Positions 42,284-42,655 of a stretch of 42,655 nt of DNA are shown piece by piece. The stretch comes from Methanomicrobia archaeon (GTDB lineage Archaea; Methanobacteriota_B; Thermococci; Methanofastidiosales; NM3). The DNA lies in the NCBI GenBank assembly GCA_030603445.1, contig JAUVXU010000004.1:1-42655 (forward strand), read 5' to 3'. The notes beneath the pieces are model-generated. The model was not told the DNA's origin. It saw nothing but the letters and a program-made list of their open reading frames with translations, and did no database searches. How positions within the stretch are numbered: the first letter of the stretch is position 1; each line of letters starts with the position of its first letter. Both the position numbers and the translations under genes were made by a program.

Positions 42284-42655
42284 ATGGTTGAACAATCTAT
42301 TGTGTTTGACAAAATAGATGGAGAGGTGTTCCCATATGTCTTGTTCCTGCCTACAAACAGGGAGCAGTTGGTGGCCATGCTAAATGGTGTTTTCGGAAGC
42401 GAAGTGAAGATAACAATTCTTAAGCACATACCTGCATGCGAAGACGCTAGGATATATCAAAAAGACCTTGTCGAGGCCCTGCCATACTCCAACAAGACCG
42501 TTCTTAAGAATCTAAAGGAGCTTTGTCGCTATAAGGTACTACACGAAGGCATGGAGAAGCAGACCGGGAAAAAGGACGTATGGGTGAAATACTATACAGT
42601 CGACGACAAGATGGCATGGTTGATACTCCTGTTCAAGGACCCATCCGAGCTTGAC
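42284..42655 (+). CDS. Winged-helix regulator, truncated by the window end
   Basis: At least 124 aa, open at the right edge. ITILKHIPACEDARIYQKDLV and ALPYSNKTVLKNLKELCRYKVL form a helix-turn-helix and helix; WVKYYTVDD is the wing. This resembles ArsR/MarR-like archaeal regulators. It is leaderless (29 bases from the TATA element). Divergence from the ECF S-component and the twin palindromes between them suggest it controls that transporter and itself in response to the transported vitamin or metal. The C-terminal sensing domain is outside the window. Confidence 0.7.
   Translation, partial: MVEQSIVFDKIDGEVFPYVLFLPTNREQLVAMLNGVFGSEVKITILKHIPACEDARIYQKDLVEALPYSNKTVLKNLKELCRYKVLHEGMEKQTGKKDVWVKYYTVDDKMAWLILLFKDPSELD

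Noticed and set aside
1-42655. CRISPR array, transposase, integrase or rRNA
   Set aside because: No regularly spaced repeats, no recombinase motifs and no rRNA sequence were seen on either strand.

Overview
The window reads as a chromosome segment of an archaeon, probably a euryarchaeote. The evidence is an aIF1A gene, a NIP7-like PUA protein, a V4R protein, a GGPP-type prenyl synthase, a tungstate-type ABC transporter, two tandem four-subunit 2-oxoacid:ferredoxin oxidoreductases, a tRNA-Thr without encoded CCA, and TATA boxes whose first T lies about 27-32 bases before start codons (leaderless transcripts). A lineage such as Theionarchaea or Methanofastidiosa is possible but unproven. The metabolism implied is anaerobic and ferredoxin-based, with tungsten or molybdenum demand.

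Layout. 1-3.0 kb: wtpABC-type tungstate/molybdate importer (minus strand) with a 24-bp palindrome in its promoter that closely resembles the bacterial ModE operator. 3.1-4.1 kb: a permease split into two homologous half-size genes. 4.2-8.6 kb: a GMC-type flavoprotein with a 4Fe-4S cysteine motif, two zinc-ribbon proteins, and a MarR-MATE efflux operon with an inverted repeat over its start. 8.7-14.3 kb: a secreted metallopeptidase, a DUF4342 protein, an HTH regulator, a V4R protein and a polyprenyl synthase. 14.4-21.2 kb: a Na,K-type P-ATPase with a double UspA protein, a secreted beta-helix/metallophosphoesterase fusion, and a class V aminotransferase. 21.4-25.2 kb: a tiny basic HNH-like protein followed by a hairpin, an ECF S-component-like protein, aIF1A, tRNA-Thr(CGT), a zinc-ribbon protein, and a PaaK/ACT pair.

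25.2-29.7 kb is an AT-rich accessory island. It holds a decayed MFS transporter fragment, an unannotated 49-aa leaderless gene, a 596-aa protein with four SAP-like repeats and a PD-(D/E)XK nuclease domain, a small membrane protein and a lipoprotein that appears to start at ATT. It is the best candidate here for an undescribed system.

29.8-38.3 kb returns to core genes: an SppA-like peptidase, then an FKBP-NIP7-YkgJ cluster, then two complete gamma-delta-alpha-beta oxidoreductase gene sets in one direction with almost no gaps. 38.6-42.7 kb: a 149-bp near-perfect direct repeat, one copy of which is the 3' end of an ECF S-component gene, flanks a large beta-propeller/beta-helix surface protein that appears to start at CTG. 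The ECF gene is divergent from an HTH regulator cut by the window end, with two palindromes of form AATGTA-N6-TACATT between them.
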